From Galaxea fascicularis (lineage: Eukaryota > Cnidaria > Anthozoa > Scleractinia > Euphylliidae): a DNA stretch of 64,000 nucleotides. The notes under the pieces are model-generated. The model ran no database searches, was not told where the DNA came from, and saw only the letters and a list, made by a program, of their open reading frames with translations. Shown piece after piece: positions 63,898 through 64,000 of the stretch. A program made the translations under genes and the position numbers. Within the stretch, counting starts at the first letter, position 1; every line of letters starts with the position of its first letter. The stretch spans positions 24,115,067 through 24,179,066 of the forward strand of contig OX419340.1 of the NCBI GenBank assembly GCA_948470475.1. The letters are read 5' to 3'.

Positions 63898-64000
63898 GAC
63901 TATCTTCACCCCCGACGGAGTTGTTTACCGTCCGGCGATCAGGCGAAAATGAGAGCCGCCCGAAATTTCTCCCGGCAAGCTTTGAGAGTCGTGTCCAACA

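Overview
This window is nuclear DNA of a multicellular animal, most likely a stony coral or a close hexacorallian. It is AT-rich and gene-poor. Coding pieces are short exons bounded by GT/AG splice signals. Most of the sequence is transposon debris: tRNA-derived SINEs, CR1/L2-like LINE 3' ends, a DIRS-like and a Penelope-like reverse transcriptase, a Gypsy LTR element, CACTA-like transposase pieces and many foldback MITEs. The taxonomic call rests on recognising repeat and protein families by eye and was not checked by any search. No operon, CRISPR array, prokaryotic or organellar gene is present.

Layout. 0.3-12 kb is layered mobile DNA: a SINE, a foldback element split by a TTAA-flanked element, a decayed DIRS-like retroelement cut by a LINE 3' end, an EAR-repeat-like gene remnant, and nested MITEs. 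15.5-18.8 kb (minus strand) holds five phase-compatible exons of an immunoglobulin-superfamily membrane receptor: three Ig domains, a transmembrane helix and a short tail, with a stop codon in place of the conserved Trp of the third Ig domain. A related, more decayed Ig copy lies at 42.5-43.4 kb and ends where CACTA-like transposase sequence begins. An F-box protein N-terminus (about 20 kb) is flanked by arrays of a GTGCAC palindrome. A satellite of about 121-bp units fills 23.4-24.6 kb. A single-exon chromodomain protein (28.4-28.9 kb) is the cleanest intact gene.

29.7-33.7 kb is a stacked nest: a CR1/L2-like LINE holds a TTAA-flanked element, which holds a second copy of itself at an internal TTAA; a further MITE sits in the LINE 3' end. 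36.7-39.8 kb carries a minus-strand gene for an unknown membrane protein. A 1.9-kb terminal-inverted-repeat element with a perfect 9-bp target duplication splits it, and a 151-bp MITE supplies its present stop codon. 50.9-55.5 kb is a complete Gypsy element with near-identical LTRs of about 152 bp but frameshifted coding regions. The right edge (63.0-63.9 kb, minus) is an intron-containing, decaying copy of a 5'-flap/exonuclease-1 (EXO1-like) gene.

The genes do not form a pathway. The most informative signal is insertion history: at several sites the reading frame or repeat arm can be followed across the insertion, which dates events relative to each other. I did not find an evident new multi-gene system.
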